A stretch of 64,000 nucleotides of DNA, from positions 40,038,388-40,102,387 of the forward strand of contig NC_089823.1 in NCBI RefSeq assembly GCF_035046505.1, written 5' to 3'. The first letter of the stretch is position 1, and each line of letters starts with the position of its first letter. The translations under genes and the position numbers were made by a program. This document shows, one piece after another, positions 11,739-23,951 of the stretch. Below the pieces are notes generated by a model, which was given only the letters and a program-made list of their open reading frames with translations, was not told the origin of the DNA and ran no database searches. Origin of the DNA: Tiliqua scincoides (lineage: Eukaryota; Chordata; Lepidosauria; Squamata; Scincidae).

Positions 11739-14700
11739 ATGGACAATAGTAACTGTGTCTATTTCTGGGTACCTCTTATTTTCGTCAGTTCAATACTGAT
11801 TGTTTCCTTGCTGAAAAATATTTCATACTACATCAAAGAAAAGAAACGAAAAGGTAAGAGACCCTGCAGATTCGGCTGGGAAAAACAAGCGTGAATGTTT
11901 GAAATAAATAGTTAATAAATTTGGGACCATCCTAGTATCATCAACTGAAACCCCTAAAGTGGTATTTTTCTATTGAAATCATAACATCAGGATTTTGATA
12001 TGATAATTAAAAGTATCAGTGCCTTAAATAATTCTCCCACATTTTCTTTTAATTGTACTGAATAGACTAGACGTGAGCAAAGACCATTTCAGTAAAATGT
12101 TATCAGTTTTTATATTTGCCAGGTAGCTTAAAATTCATGCACAAAACTATATATTCTATAGATCCCTAGTCACAGGGAAGGACAGGAGCTCATCACTAGA
12201 ATATTTTGTGTGCACAAGATCCCAGACTTAATTCCTTATGTCTCCATAATCTTATGTATCAGGTTGGCAAAAGACCTCTGCCTAAGACCTTGCTGCTGCC
12301 AAGCCAGAATAGGTTCTTAGACTGTGCGGAGCTAGGTGGATGAATTATGTAACTCACAGTGCAATCCTAACTGTGTAGTAGTCACTGCGCTAGCATAGAG
12401 TGTCACAAATGTGCTGTAAAGCACATTTGCAGTGACTCACTAGAGTAGTAGGCAGCCCCATGGGAAGCCTTGCACTGGACTGCCAGCACTGAATCCAAGC
12501 CCCTGGTCACTGGCAGTGGTAAGTAAAGTGCTGAATGGTGCAGGGGCTGGGAGAGGCTGGCAGGAAAGTGTTCCACAGGTGGGGAGGGGGCATAACAGGA
12601 TGAATGGGGGCTGGATCAGCCCAGGGAGGGGGGCATGATCAGCAGAAAAGGCCTCCACCAGGTCTGGCAGCCTCTCTCCCAGGTCTGGCAGGTCCTCCCT
12701 CCCAGGTCTGGCAGCCGTACATGGGGTTACTTGAATTTGCACCCAATAAGTAGCTGGCACAGACCCAAGTAGCCCCATTGGGCAGACTGGGGCATTACTT
12801 GGGATAAGGGGAAAAATCCTCTTACCCCGAGGAAACCTTTAGCCTGCTTCTAAACTGCGTTGGATACAGCAGCTACCCATGCGGCCCCACTGGATAGATG
12901 CCATGAGGCCTCACTGTGCCACCACAGGTTAGGATTGAGCTGCCCATATAATATAGATTGATGAGTTCATATAAGTGAAAAGTAATGTGATATATTAGCT
13001 TAATAAGCTTGGACAGTACATTCAGTGATTGGAGTGGGATGAAACTATTGAGCTTTTCAAGAAGTTCTTTGAATTAACGTCATCTCGAAATAGTCTGAAG
13101 AAAATTGCAGAGAGCTGTAAAGCAAATGTGTGGGTTTGGTAAGTGGAAAGCAGGAAATAGTGGTTTGGTGGAATGGAATAAAGCATGCTGTACATTATAG
13201 ATTAATGTAGTGACACCTGACTAAAACAAGGAGTAGTAATGTTCTCGCTGACCTGGGGGAGAGTTCAGTGAAGGAAGATTTTTTTTTTTTTTAAGTCATG
13301 GCCATTCACTCAACATTGCTGAACACAGATTATTTAGCCCTGATTGTACTTTTGTAGACTTTATTTGGGGGCTAAAAATATGAAGGGGGGAAAAAAAGAT
13401 TTTCCCACCCACTGTTTTCTGGCAATTAATGTTGAGTGGCGATGCTAATCTGTGTTAGTGATTATAATTACAAATGCCAGAATCATTGCAGTCCAGATTG
13501 ATTATTCTTTTTTTATGCCTGGGAAAGACAATTCAAATGACCTTCCCTTCCATTAATAAGCATGGGGAACAAGCTGCTGAGATGTTTTCCTGCACAAGCC
13601 TCAAGAATTATGAGAACTGTGCAATAGCATCTCATTAAGATGCTTGCACAGGAAAATGTCCAGGGGGGGGGGGGGCTGGGAATAGTATCCCCTCTTGAAT
13701 TATGAGAGGAAAGGTAGGGAAGGCCCTTAATGAAATCCATAAAACTCACTCCCTGATCCTCCCATAGCTCTTCCAAAAGAATTGAAGGGACCATCACAAA
13801 AGGAATGGGAGTGGCTCCCTTCTAGATCTTTGTGCCTCTCTCTACACCAGATTTGTGCCTATTTTGCTACCTCACATTGTAAGATCCCGCAACGATGGAG
13901 GAGGGGAACTTGTCAGAGGTAGGGTTGCCTCTGAAGGACCCATCTTGAGGACTGGAAGTAATCCAATTCTCCAAACAAAACTACAGTCTGAATGAAAAAA
14001 ATACACCAATTTAAGTGTTTTCATTAAACAAATATTTGATGCGAAATTGGCCATTTCCAGGTACCTAGCAGGGACTGTATTACTTATGGTTCTAAGTGCA
14101 GAGTTTTGTTTGTCACTTGTGTTCTTACTACACTGATTTTTTTCAATGTCATAGGGCACAATCCTAACCAGGTATACTCAGAAGTAAGTCCTATTTTGTT
14201 CAATGGGACTTACTCTCAGGAAAGTGTGGTTAGGATTGCAGCCATAAACTGTTTTGGTATTAATTTGATAAGACAATACATAAATCCCCACTTTTATTTA
14301 TCAAAGACAATACATAAATCCCCGCTTTTATTTATCAAAGAATTTATATCCTACCTTTGGCCCCCCAAGGGACTCCCGAGCAGTTTGAATTGATAAATAA
14401 ATGAATACATATGGCAATGAGTACATTCTAGATAACCAGAGCTAGCCACTATTTTAGAATCCTGCATCAACTGGCAAAAAGGAAATTCATGAAATAGTCT
14501 TTGGAAAAAAAAAAAAAAAGAAGTCGCATAATATAAAATACCTATTCATTTTCAGTTTTCCTGAGATCTTCATATTCTAAAATATTTTCTAGGTAAAGCA
14601 TATGAAAACTATCAGGATTATATTACAAGGTATGGAAAATGTTTTCTTCCTAATAATTTGTTATTTTCTGACAATAAGATGAAAAGAGATGGGAGACTAG

Positions 14701-16865
14701 TACGATAGCGAAGTTTATAACTCATAAGGCTATTGGCTGCCATTTATTCAGTTAGATATATTCTCATAGCCTCTCATGCAAAAATACAATATTGCAAATA
14801 AAGAAATCACCTGTTTTATGTGACTAGTAACTTTCATTCTAAATAATTGTGAATATTTTCAGGTGCAGTGCATCCTAGGGTCCAAAATAACTATAGCTTT
14901 TACAATTGCTTCCACAGCAATGATGAATTTTATCCTGAAGAATGTCCTGTTTATGACAACCTCAACCACCATCAAGACATTCTAAGTAAGTTGCAGCTAA
15001 GACTCTCAATTTCCTGCATTCAGAGTAATTGACTAAACTCTGGCTGCAATCCTATACACACTTACCTGTGAGTGAGTCCCATTGAATAGGGTTTGTGTGT
15101 GAACAATCATGTATGACTATGCTGTCAGACAGTGCTAATGGGAGTAAAAGAAAGATTAGACTATATTTTATTTTGCCTGTTCCCTTTCCTCGGGGCTTCA
15201 TTGTGGCGGCACCAGCATTGGAAAGTTGGACAGAACTGGGCCCTGAGACAGCAGATTGACACAAAGCCACATGGAGCACTCTGTGCAGTGGTGTATCTAA
15301 GGTATGGTGAATCAGGGCATGTGCTCTGGGCACCATTTGAAGGGGGGGTGCCAGCTGCCACAGTGAGCGCCCATGAGCTCCAGTCACATGATGTTGTGTG
15401 ACATCTCATGATGTCACAATGTTGCTGCCCCAGGGACCTTCCCTTTAGTAGTACAATGAGATATCGAAAATTGAATATGTTTTCTGTCATATTTTTATAG
15501 CCCAGGGAATTCTCTGGCATTTAATATTTTATAACAAATTTATAGACTGTCATACTGCTTATTTTGTTAGAAACAACAGACTAAAGCAGGACTCTCTCTT
15601 TCTTTCTCTCTCCTGCTCTCTCTTTTCCATTTCAAATAATCTTCAGATGAGAGTTGCTATGAACAAATGAATGCCCACTCTCAGACAGCCACACATGAAA
15701 TACAGGTACTGATATCAACTACCAGGGACCGTTGCTTTCTTTGTAGGGATGGCATTTGGGATCACTGCTCCTGGGTGGTTTTGTATTATTGCATAGCACT
15801 GTGGAGATCGTGTCAATGTCTTTATATACATAAAAAAATTAAATAGATTTGTCTTAATTGTTTAATCCCAAGCATGGGGGTGTGTGTTAGAGAGGCTTTC
15901 CTCCCTGTGCATTCTGGTTCTAACTGGTATTATTGCTCTGCATGGCTGTTTTGAAGAAAAAAAGAGGCACTCCTGGTTGGAAGTGGGCCTCTGGAGTCTG
16001 TGTTTCTGTACTCATGTATTCAGCCCTTAGAGGCATCGCCATCCAGATAGTGTTTTAAACAGCCCAAACTAATAAGCCTCAGCTTCATTCACAGTACTCA
16101 CTATCTCCCACCGCAGAAAAGATCCCTCTGCTAGGAAATAAGCATGCAGAAAGGTTTGAATTCTGGTTGAAGCATTTACCATTCATGACAATGAAAGTAG
16201 TGATCCAGTTAATGGTCACAATTTGCCCAAAGTTCATTGTGACGTGTAGTGCTGTTCTGTGCCTGTTTCCTCAAAAGTAAGTCCCATGGTGCCCAAGGAA
16301 GCTTATTCCCAAGTAAGTGCACACAGGATTGTAGTCTGATAGTGAACTCCAGTGAACACAGTGGAACTTGCTTCTGAGGAAACATGGACCAGGATTTGCT
16401 GCTTACACTGAAGGCAAAGGAGCAGCGTTTCATAACACTTAAGTCCCATTTAGCTGTGACTAGTGGGTGGTCATTATTTGGCAGCCACCTATTCAATTGA
16501 CTGTTTCATAAGTGTTTGTTTTCACGTATGAAAGGGTTTCAGGTACAACAGGATATCATAGTTTACAAAAGGACTATTAAAACATGCTCATTTCTTCATA
16601 GCCAACCACCGAGCGCCAGATGTGTTACGCTTCTCTGGATCACAGTGTCAAAAGAAAACAAAAACATCTTCGAAAAAAGAAATGCCCCACCTTAGAAGTG
16701 GATGAAGATCAGCTTACGAAAAGCAACTCCATACCCTCTGACAGTTGCATTTACCTCAACAGTGAACAGTTGAATGCTGAGAATAAAGGCTCTGAAGAGG
16801 CTACTCATGAGGATCCCAAAAGGCTTATTGGTTTCATTCACACTAAAAATGATGCCAACTTTTAA
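11739..16865 (+). CDS. TRAT1: TRAT1 (TRIM), T-cell receptor-associated transmembrane adaptor, 193 aa
   Basis: Five coding exons join in frame: 11739-11853, 14593-14629, 14879-14985, 15647-15705 and 16602-16865 (TAA at 16863-16865). The product has a very short outer N-terminus with a Cys at residue 6 (the family's disulfide-dimer position), one membrane helix at about residues 8-27, a basic KEKKRK stop-transfer segment and a tyrosine-rich cytoplasmic tail. Visible docking motifs are YENY (42), YDNL (76), YEQM (91), the family's PI3-kinase p85-binding YxxM site, and YASL (115). QMCYASLDHSV near residues 112-122 matches the human protein as remembered, and human TRAT1 is 186 aa. Known role: it associates with the T-cell receptor-CD3-zeta complex and stabilises its surface level. 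The ATG follows a splice acceptor by one base, so the 5' UTR is split. The acceptor of the third exon is a choice between two AGs; only the downstream one keeps frame. Gene identity is very secure. Confidence 0.95.
12358..12951. mobile_element. Inverted-repeat element, about 590 bp, in TRAT1 intron 1
   Basis: GTGCAATCCTAACTGTGTAG at the left and CACAGGTTAGGATTGAGCTG at the right. The interior has ATGTGCTGTAAAGCACATTT, CAAGTAGCCCCATTGGGCAG and CTTACCCCGAGGAAACC, shared blocks of the GC-rich family. It has no transposase. Confidence 0.7.
14155..14243. mobile_element. Short palindromic MITE in TRAT1 intron 1
   Basis: ACAATCCTAACCAGGTATAC at the left and TGTGGTTAGGATTGCAGCC at the right with a TTCAATGGGACTTACTCTC centre. 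Confidence 0.75.
14269..14336. repeat. 34-bp tandem duplication
   Basis: Two nearly identical adjacent 34-base units (AGACAATACATAAATCCCC followed by RCTTTTATTTATCAA), differing by one A/G. It lies in TRAT1 intron 1. Confidence 0.85.
14879..14985 (+). CDS. TRAT1: TRAT1 coding exon 3, acceptor-choice exon
   Basis: The textbook acceptor GAATATTTTCAG at 14861-14862 would put the join out of frame and stop after four residues. Using the next AG (CATCCTAG, ending 14878) keeps the frame and gives RVQNNYSF through PVYDNL, which lines up with the human TRV...YIEDTPIYGNL segment. The exon ends in phase 1 at CTAA|GTAAG. Confidence 0.8.
15042..15095. mobile_element. Half copy of the short palindromic MITE
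   Basis: Only the left arm (GCTGCAATCCTATACACACT, TACCTGTGAGTGAGTCCCAT) is recognisable. It lies just after TRAT1 exon 3. Confidence 0.6.
16247..16338. mobile_element. Short palindromic MITE in TRAT1 intron 4
   Basis: TTCTGTGCCTGTTTCCTCAA, AAGTAAGTCCCATGG, then CAAGTAAGTGCACACAGGAT. Diverged; a further arm-like piece follows to about 16400. Confidence 0.55.
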
Positions 16866-18730
16866 CAGGAATGTGGACAAGCAATTCTAGCCAATAAAAT
16901 AGAAAACCTCCTAGTTGGAAGAGAAATAAAACTATCAACAACTGGGATTAAAAGTTGGTATTTACAAAACAGGTTAATTCACTGAAAGGGAAGAAGGATC
17001 CCTTCAGACTGTATATGCAATAATATTGCCACCTGAATGTTTCATGGCAGGGCTTCTGGGACTCCGATGAGCAGGTGTAGTTTTAAGCAATCCTGAGAAA
17101 AGGCATGTTCCTTAGGTCAATTTAGCCTCATTCAAAGCTACAAATTTTATCCTCAAACCATGTTAACCCAGCGCTATAAATGTTTGCACATGCCTCCATA
17201 AATGTTACAGAGATGGGTTGGTTATAGTTTTCATGTGGGCCATACAATCCACGTGAACCTAGGAAAAATGTCAGTATGGGAAATTTGTGGGTTCCTAGCT
17301 CATTTGTACCACTCTGCGGGTTGGCGCTGAAATAATATGGATGAGGAAAGTCCTTGCGAGTTGGAAAACCACTGTACGCCCATTTGCAAAAGTCTTTCTC
17401 TTCAGTTCCTTAAAAGTAACAGGACTCCCAGAATCAGGCCCCTTATGACTGGGAGTTTATGAAAAGTATTTTGTTTCACATGGGGGAACTACTTGAGGAA
17501 GAACACAGACTGCTTTTTCATCACATCTTTTCAGTGCTAACCACTTCCCCCGTGAAGGTATGAATAAGGGCACAGATTGTGTGACTTTTTCAAGAGTACT
17601 TCTAGTATTCTGTTTGCTGGTTTAGCTTGATGAACAGGATCTGAGACACTGTGGATCAGTTCAGAAAATACTTCACAACCAGCCCCTCAATTAAAGAGGT
17701 TGTACACCCTGAATATGCACAACCTCCTGCTGTGCTAGAGCTCTGCTGTATAATTGCTTGCATCCCTGAACTGACCATCCGCATGTGATTTACATTGCAC
17801 TGGAAGGAGTATTTTAGATAAACCTCTTCTATGCAATTAAGAGCACAATCCTAAGGATGTGCTCAGCCGGCGCAATTCCCTTGTGCTGGGCTGGGAGGAA
17901 CACAAACATGCCATAAAGCACTTTTGCACCTCCAGAAAGCTGCATTGTCTCACTTAGATGCTCTGCCCCGTGAAGGTCAGACTGAGTCTCCATGGTGGCA
18001 AAGAATGATAAGTTTGCGCTGCCTGAGATTGGGCCGGCAGGGAACAAGAGGCAGGTCCAGGATCCAGCAGTTATGCTAGATTCTAGTCCCGTTCCCAGGC
18101 AGCGCTGAACAGCTCTGGCTGTGCCTCTTTAGGTGGCACAGATCCAAGTAGACCCATTGGGGCTGCTGCAGCTATTCCTGGGGTAAGGGGAATTTTTCCC
18201 CCTTTGCCTCTGGCAGAGCCTCAGCCAGCCCAAGTTAGGCCTGCCTGTTCCAGCCCAAGTTAGGATTGTACTGTTAGGTGGCTAAGCTCCAGTGTAATAG
18301 GAAGGCCTAAGGCTTGGATTCTTAAAACTTCAGTTGCACAAACACAACCTATCAGCACAAGCATTATGTATAGCAGTCCCCTGGCATGTGTCCTGCAGAA
18401 CATCACAAGACTGAAATTACTATACGGTTGCACACTTTTTGTGTAAATCTTGTCAATCCATTTTGTACTTAGACTTTGTTACTCTGTAACATATAGTAAA
18501 GCTGCACTGCATTTAAAGTTAGAGAACAATGTAACTGCTTTGGACCATTCCTTTAGCACTTGTACAGCTAGAAGATTTTATTTTCACGTACTTAGTATCC
18601 CGCTGGTAAGTACTGTTAAGTCAGTCCGCATTACTCAACGATTGGAATGCCTTGTGTGTCTGAATTCAGTTGTCTGGAAAGAAAGTGGTAAATGAGGTCT
18701 AAAAATAAACCTTGAAGGAAAAACCTGATA
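16866..18730 (+). other. TRAT1: Probable TRAT1 3' UTR
   Basis: After the TRAT1 stop there are early AATAAA hexamers (near 16893 and 16925) and a later one at 18704-18709, so short and long 3' UTR forms are possible. The 400-base inverted-repeat element at 17.84-18.28 kb lies inside the long form. The 81-codon frame at 18450-18695 has no family resemblance and is treated as UTR. Confidence 0.5.
17842..18278. mobile_element. Inverted-repeat element, about 430 bp
   Basis: GAGCACAATCCTAAGGATGT at the left and CAAGTTAGGATTGTACTG at the right. The interior holds the AAACATGCCATAAAGCAC and CAAGTAGACCCATTGGGGCT blocks shared with the element at 12.36-12.95 kb. Confidence 0.65.
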
Positions 18731-20640
18731 TTCTTGATATGGAATCATTCACACAGCTTTTACACAATTGCATTATAATGTATACTTATTGAGTAGCTAT
18801 TGCTTATTATTTTTCCCATGTACACCTACTTGACCCAATCCAAAGCACTGTTATAAATTGTCAAATACATTTCAAGTCTAATACCATAGCAACAGTTAAA
18901 ATAAGAATACTCACACTTGATCTTTATAGAGTAGCCTTGAAGTGGTCTGACTGAAATGTCCCAAAATGTAGGTGCCTATAACCTCTGTCAGTTAGTATGT
19001 CCTCGGTGCCAAAGGGCAATACTTCATGATGAGTTTTTAAAGAGATGCCATACTCCAGTCAACTAAGATAGTTTGCTGAGATTACATTTTTTTGGTTCGG
19101 ATTTAAAAAGTTTATTCTTTCAGTTTGTATCCTGCTCTAGCCCCTGTGCTCAGAGCAGTTAACTGTATTTTTTTTCCCCCTGACTACTGTATTACTAGTT
19201 ATGCCCTCAAGGGGCTCACAGTCTTAAATAAATAGTTTTGGGGATTTAAAAAAGGCCACATGAACCCAAAGTGACATTGTAAAACATTTGAAAAGTGCAG
19301 AACTCAATCCTGGGTGCAATGGAATCTCACCTGTGCCCAGGAGGGAAGTAAAGGTTGAGGCCCAGCTCTTGGAATGCTCTTCCTTCCCACTAGCAGCACC
19401 AACCATCAGTGACAATCACCAGAAAAGGTTCTTCAGAGTGGCTAGATAGGGAGCAGAGCTCAGGCCTAAATGAAATGGAGTCAAGGTGCTACTCAGGGTA
19501 TATGTAGGGTTCCAACTCCTACATACAAAGGTACTAGACCTAGCTTGGCAGATTTAGTTAATATTTGCTTTAATCTAAGTACACCAGCTGTGGGAACCAG
19601 CTTCCTCCCTAACGCCTGCTTACCTGTCTCAGACCCCCCCCGCCAGCCAAACCTGTAGCAACCATCAATATAGTGCAACAAAGAACCAAAATGGGGGGGG
19701 GGGAGGCAAGAAAAACACAGGAAAAGCATGAACTTAGGGGAAAGCTTTTCTGCTTATTAAGCTTAAAAGAATTCACTGTTCAGCTATCAGTTGGCAATGC
19801 TTCTTGGCAAACTAACAAAGCGTCTAGCTAGCTAACCACGTACATTGGCGAGAAATAAACTTTAGAAGGCAACACATATTTAAGTTAGATAAAGACAAGG
19901 CTATTCCTTTTTTTGAAAGTAAGGAGGAGGCGAGAAGAAGTAGAAAGTACCAGGAAAAACTTCTGCCTTTGAAAGCTCTCTTTGTTTGAATTGCAACTAA
20001 AATAGATAACAACGAGCAGATGGGCGTCATTTGGCAGAAGAATACCCATCTTAGCAAAGACAGTCTACCTGTGTCCACTTATAGTTTTAAAGATTGTTAT
20101 TCTTTCATGCTTTTTAGGGCAAAAGACAGTGTCATTACCTTAGCCTTACATTAAAACACTGGAAGAATTATTTTAGAAGCTGTTTGTTACTTTCACAGAA
20201 GTCTCACAGAAGCTGAGACTTTGAGCTTCAAAGACTGAGTTAATAAGGAAAAGCCACATATAAGTAAAATAGTCTTTGTCCTAAAGTGTAACCAACATAT
20301 ATGGAGACATAGTAGTCATTAGAAATAAGTTTTAACTGCTTGATTTTATTAAAAGCAATACGGCTAAGTTTGACTAAAGATGCTTGAGTCTCAGAGTCTG
20401 GAATGAACTCAAATAAGCAAATACCAGTTTGGACAGACAACCTTGGCAGAGGCAGATGGCTTGGCAAAAGCATTCGCTAAGCCTGTATCTCTGTAGCCTG
20501 TATTGTAGTGCTTTAGAAACATGTTTGGATTAAAACAAGAGAAAAGAATGCAGAAGAGATAAGACAGGTAGCTCAAGCAAGGCCATCCTAATCAGGAAGA
20601 GTCTGAGGGAGACGTATGCCAAGAAATGGGTCTGAAGTTC
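18731..20640. other. Intergenic stretch
   Basis: No gene seen. A SINE/LINE 3' tail fragment lies at about 19110-19230 (CAAGGGGCTCACAGTCTTAA). The remainder looks unique. Confidence 0.5.
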
Positions 20641-21085
20641 TGCCAAATGGTCAATGCCAGGTCAGTCCTGGATAAAATAATGTTATAGCACACTCTACTG
20701 GTTCTTGAAAACTTTGTAATTCAATATGTTTAATTGTTTAATTTTACCTTTTACGGAAACTGGAACCTGAAACAAGCCTATCAAGTGTCTCTAAAGTTAT
20801 CTATAGTCTATTAAGCGTCAGCCCCATCTATGATGTCAAATCTTCAGTGAATGAGAAGTCTAGATTTGAAGACAAAGAGCTATGATGTATAAAAAGTGTC
20901 CCACTCCTTTGAAGAGTGCCTTTTTCTGGATTTGAGCTGAGTCTCCCAGAGGCCACGGACATGTCTTGTTGAAACAATAAAGAGCCTTCCACCTCTCAGT
21001 GTCTTGCTTATTTGGTCTCAGCGCCACTGGACAGACCCACCCCTGTCTACCAACTGGCGCTGCCTTTCTGGGCAAGGTACGACAT
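20640..21085 (+). mobile_element. Probable solo LTR of an endogenous retrovirus (fossil)
   Basis: A TATA-like TGTATAAAAAG near 20887 is followed about 90 bases later by AATAAAGAGCC near 20978 and then a GT- and C-rich U5-like segment. This is the order and spacing of promoter and poly(A) signal in retroviral LTRs. No gag, pol or env sequence lies on either side, so it looks like a lone, old LTR. Both ends are approximate. Confidence 0.4.
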
Positions 21086-21104
21086 CCCTGTGGGAAAAAT
21101 ATTA

Positions 21105-21255
21105 TTCATCTTCCACCGTCACCATGGAAGCTGTGCTGGCTAGCCACTTGCCCTTGGCAGATCACTGCTCCCATGCAGTCATTCCAAAGTTTGATTGAAC
21201 CTGTGACTTTCTGCATGCAAAGCATGTACTCTACCACTGAACTACAACCATTTCC
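21105..21255 (-). mobile_element. tRNA-derived SINE, reverse orientation
   Basis: Read on the - strand: GTTGTAGTTCAGTGGTAGAG, then TACATGCTTTGCATGCAGAA and a B-box-like AGGTTCAATC. Related to the remnants at 1.5 and 8.6 kb. Confidence 0.7.
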
Positions 21256-21767
21256 ATAATTGGGAAACACACAGTATGGACGGATGACATGGTTATAGCA
21301 TGTCCTAAGTTATCATGGTTCAAAAGCACATGGATGATTTGGAAGAAACCACGGTACCCGTCTATCACAAAGTGTTTCCTATTTCAAATTCAACTAGTAC
21401 AGCATGATCATGTGGAGACAAGAAATCCCCACATTATCATTATTGGTGAAGATAATGTAATTAGGACCAGAGAGTTTCTAGAAAGGGGTCAGCTGAGTTC
21501 ATGACTTTTATGGGGGCAAGATTATATTATAAGGTTAAGATCATCAGCATAAGAAGCTACCTGCAGTGATTTCCTTGGCAGGATGGGTTGCACATCTTTC
21601 TAGTCAGAGGTAGACCATGGTAAGCAAGAGTGGCCCATCTAGCAGTCCTCTAAAAGCCCATGGAATGCAGGATCATCCCATATCCAAACAGACCATTAGC
21701 TCTCTTTCCCATTCCTATTTCTGTCCATACAGATGCATAAACATCTATTTGAAATATAGGTGTGTGC

Positions 21768-22140
21768 TCCTTAGCGATGCTCCAGCTAACGCCGGGATTG
21801 CATATGCGTCGACCACATGTGGTCCGGAGGGTTGTCTGAGCCTCCCAGAGGCAGCGAATGTCCGAGTGCTGCCTCTGCAAGGCTCGGACAGAGGGAAATA
21901 GCATCTTTTGCAATTTCTGGTTTCCTCCATGAAACCTGAAGTCGCGCAAGAGATGTGATTTCCCTCTGTCTGAGCCTTGCAGAGGCAGCACTCAGACTTG
22001 TGCTGCCTCTGGAAGGCTCAGACAACCCTCCAGAGGGGAGGGAGAGGAGCATCCACTTCCCTGCAGAGGATCCACATTGCATCAAGCACTGCTTGATGAC
22101 GGGGATCCCGATCCCGATCCCCATCGTTAAATGATGCAAC
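21768..22140. repeat. Long palindrome, arms of about 74 bp
   Basis: The arms at 21826-21899 and 21958-22031 are near-perfect reverse complements (GGAGGGTTGTCTGAGCCTCC against GGAAGGCTCAGACAACCCTCC), separated by 58 bases. Outer pieces (CTTAGCGATG near 21772 and CATCGTTAA near 22125) may extend the inverted symmetry. Probably a foldback transposable element. No protein gene is supported. Confidence 0.8.
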
Positions 22141-23267
22141 TGTATAGAAAATAGCCAACACTAAAAAAGAGAAATACACAGCAGACAACCTTCTACTTGA
22201 AGGTTGAAGTTGAATAGTGGGGGCTTCGGTGGTGTTTATGGTGCCTGCACCGAAAAGGCTTTTTACAGAGACTTTGTGTGATGATGGGGGGGGGGGGAAG
22301 GTTCTATTGTGTTTGCTGTGCCGAGCTGCAGCAGGTGCGACTTGAGAAAACCTCTTCCAAGCTCCAGGGGCTACATCTGCGCCTGTGTGAGGTGCATCCA
22401 TGTTTTCACTCTCAGAGCTGCCTACAAATGGAGGTGATTGAGGCTTCCGACAATGTTTTAAGGTACAGTGCGTGATGCGAGTGACACTTAATTTTTCCCC
22501 TCACCCAAGACACGTTGAGACAAAACGTGGATAAATAATTTGTGGTTAAATAGGTTACACCTGTATGTGCTGAACATACTGTAAACTTCGCACCCAGGCT
22601 TCTGTTATTGTGGGAGTCAAGTGCAAATTAGAGGCAGCAGGGGCAATGGTCTAGTTATATGCACATTGTATTTTTTTACAGCAATGAATAATAATCTAAC
22701 TGGCTCTCTTGGCAGTGCTAGGTCTGAACAGGTCACTGGCACTTTTCCCCCCTAAAAAGATGACAGGTCACCATAGATTAAGAAAACTGTAATTGGAAGA
22801 TTTTCTGAGAAGTTCTCTGGTGCTCTCAACAAACTGGAATATGATTTAGCATGTTTGAATATGCAGAGAAATGTGAGAAGAGTTGCATTACAGCTTTGAA
22901 ACTTCCCAATGCAACTAGCATTGTAGCCATATTATATTAACATACTATTCATATCCTTTAGTACATATTTTCGGAAATGAAAGTTTTAAAAGAAAATACT
23001 GCAGTAGAAAACTTCCTGTTGCTTAGCACTAATCCAGTTAACGTCACTAATGTTTTGTCTTCTAAGATTAGTGATATCGTACTAGGTTTAGAAGCAGTAC
23101 CATGAAAGGGATGCAACTGCGCTTATAGGAAACATGGTATGTTACTATGGCTGTGCTCTTCACATTGAACCTGTTTTTGATTTTTTTTTTTAAACACACT
23201 ATCTGCTTTGAACTTTATTTTGAGAATTAGATTTGACCTACTATGTTGCTCAGATGAATAAGAGTCA
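22141..23267. other. Intergenic stretch, nothing recognised
   Basis: Mostly AT-rich unique-looking sequence with short homopolymers. No gene was seen. Confidence 0.5.
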
Positions 23268-23680
23268 GAAAAGACAACAACAACAACAACTAGGTAATTA
23301 TATACTGCCTTTCTGGTCATCGGATTACTCCTTTGACTTTATTCAAGGCGGTCTACATAGGCAGGCATTTCTGAATCCCTCAAGGGGATTTTTACGTACA
23401 TAGAGATTCTCTCTTTCAAGAACCAACATTTCAGAATGGATCTTCCTGGTTTGGTCTCACTTCTGGCCTCCAGTTCTCCCACACAGGCTGACAAGCAGCT
23501 CCATCTCTCACACCAAGAGCAGGTGGAATCACTCAGCTGGGCTTGTCAGCTGCTTCAAGGTCTCACCATTCTCAGTTCAGGGAGCTGCCAGTGTCCTCAA
23601 ACTGGCAACCTTCTGATGTTATCTTCAGGCTAATGGAGGCTCTACCCTCTAGACCAGACCTCCTGCCCAGCAAGAAGATG
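23268..23680 (-). mobile_element. tRNA-derived SINE, near full length, reverse orientation
   Basis: The reverse complement starts near 23680 with GCAGGAGGTCTGGTCTAGAG (A box) and continues through GAAGATAACATCAGAAGGTT and CAGCTGACAAGCCCAGCTGA to GACCGCCTTGAATAAAGTC, ending in a (GTT)n tail at about 23270-23290. A matching + strand copy is at 39.93-40.32 kb. Confidence 0.8.
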
Positions 23681-23951
23681 AGAGAATTTTTTCCCCCCTT
23701 TTCCAGTGCAATTCCCCCCCTCACCCCGCTCTTCCATCATTGCCCTTTGCAAGGGCCTTTTCCAGTCTTTAACACAGAGCCACTCCATAGCAATGAAGGT
23801 TATGAGATAATATGATAAAAGAATCTTTTAATTGTTAAATGCACTTGCTGCTTCTTTGGTTATACCAGCCCAAATAAGACGCTAGGAAAAAGTAAGTGCT
23901 GAGAAAAGGGGAAATTTGAGCTCACCTGTGAATTCCCCTTCTCAGTGAACT

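Noticed and set aside
18450-18695. 81-codon + strand frame
   Set aside because: Lies in the probable TRAT1 3' UTR just before a poly(A) hexamer; no motif.
22018-22401. 127-codon - strand frame
   Set aside because: Overlaps the palindrome arm and a G-run; composition-driven.
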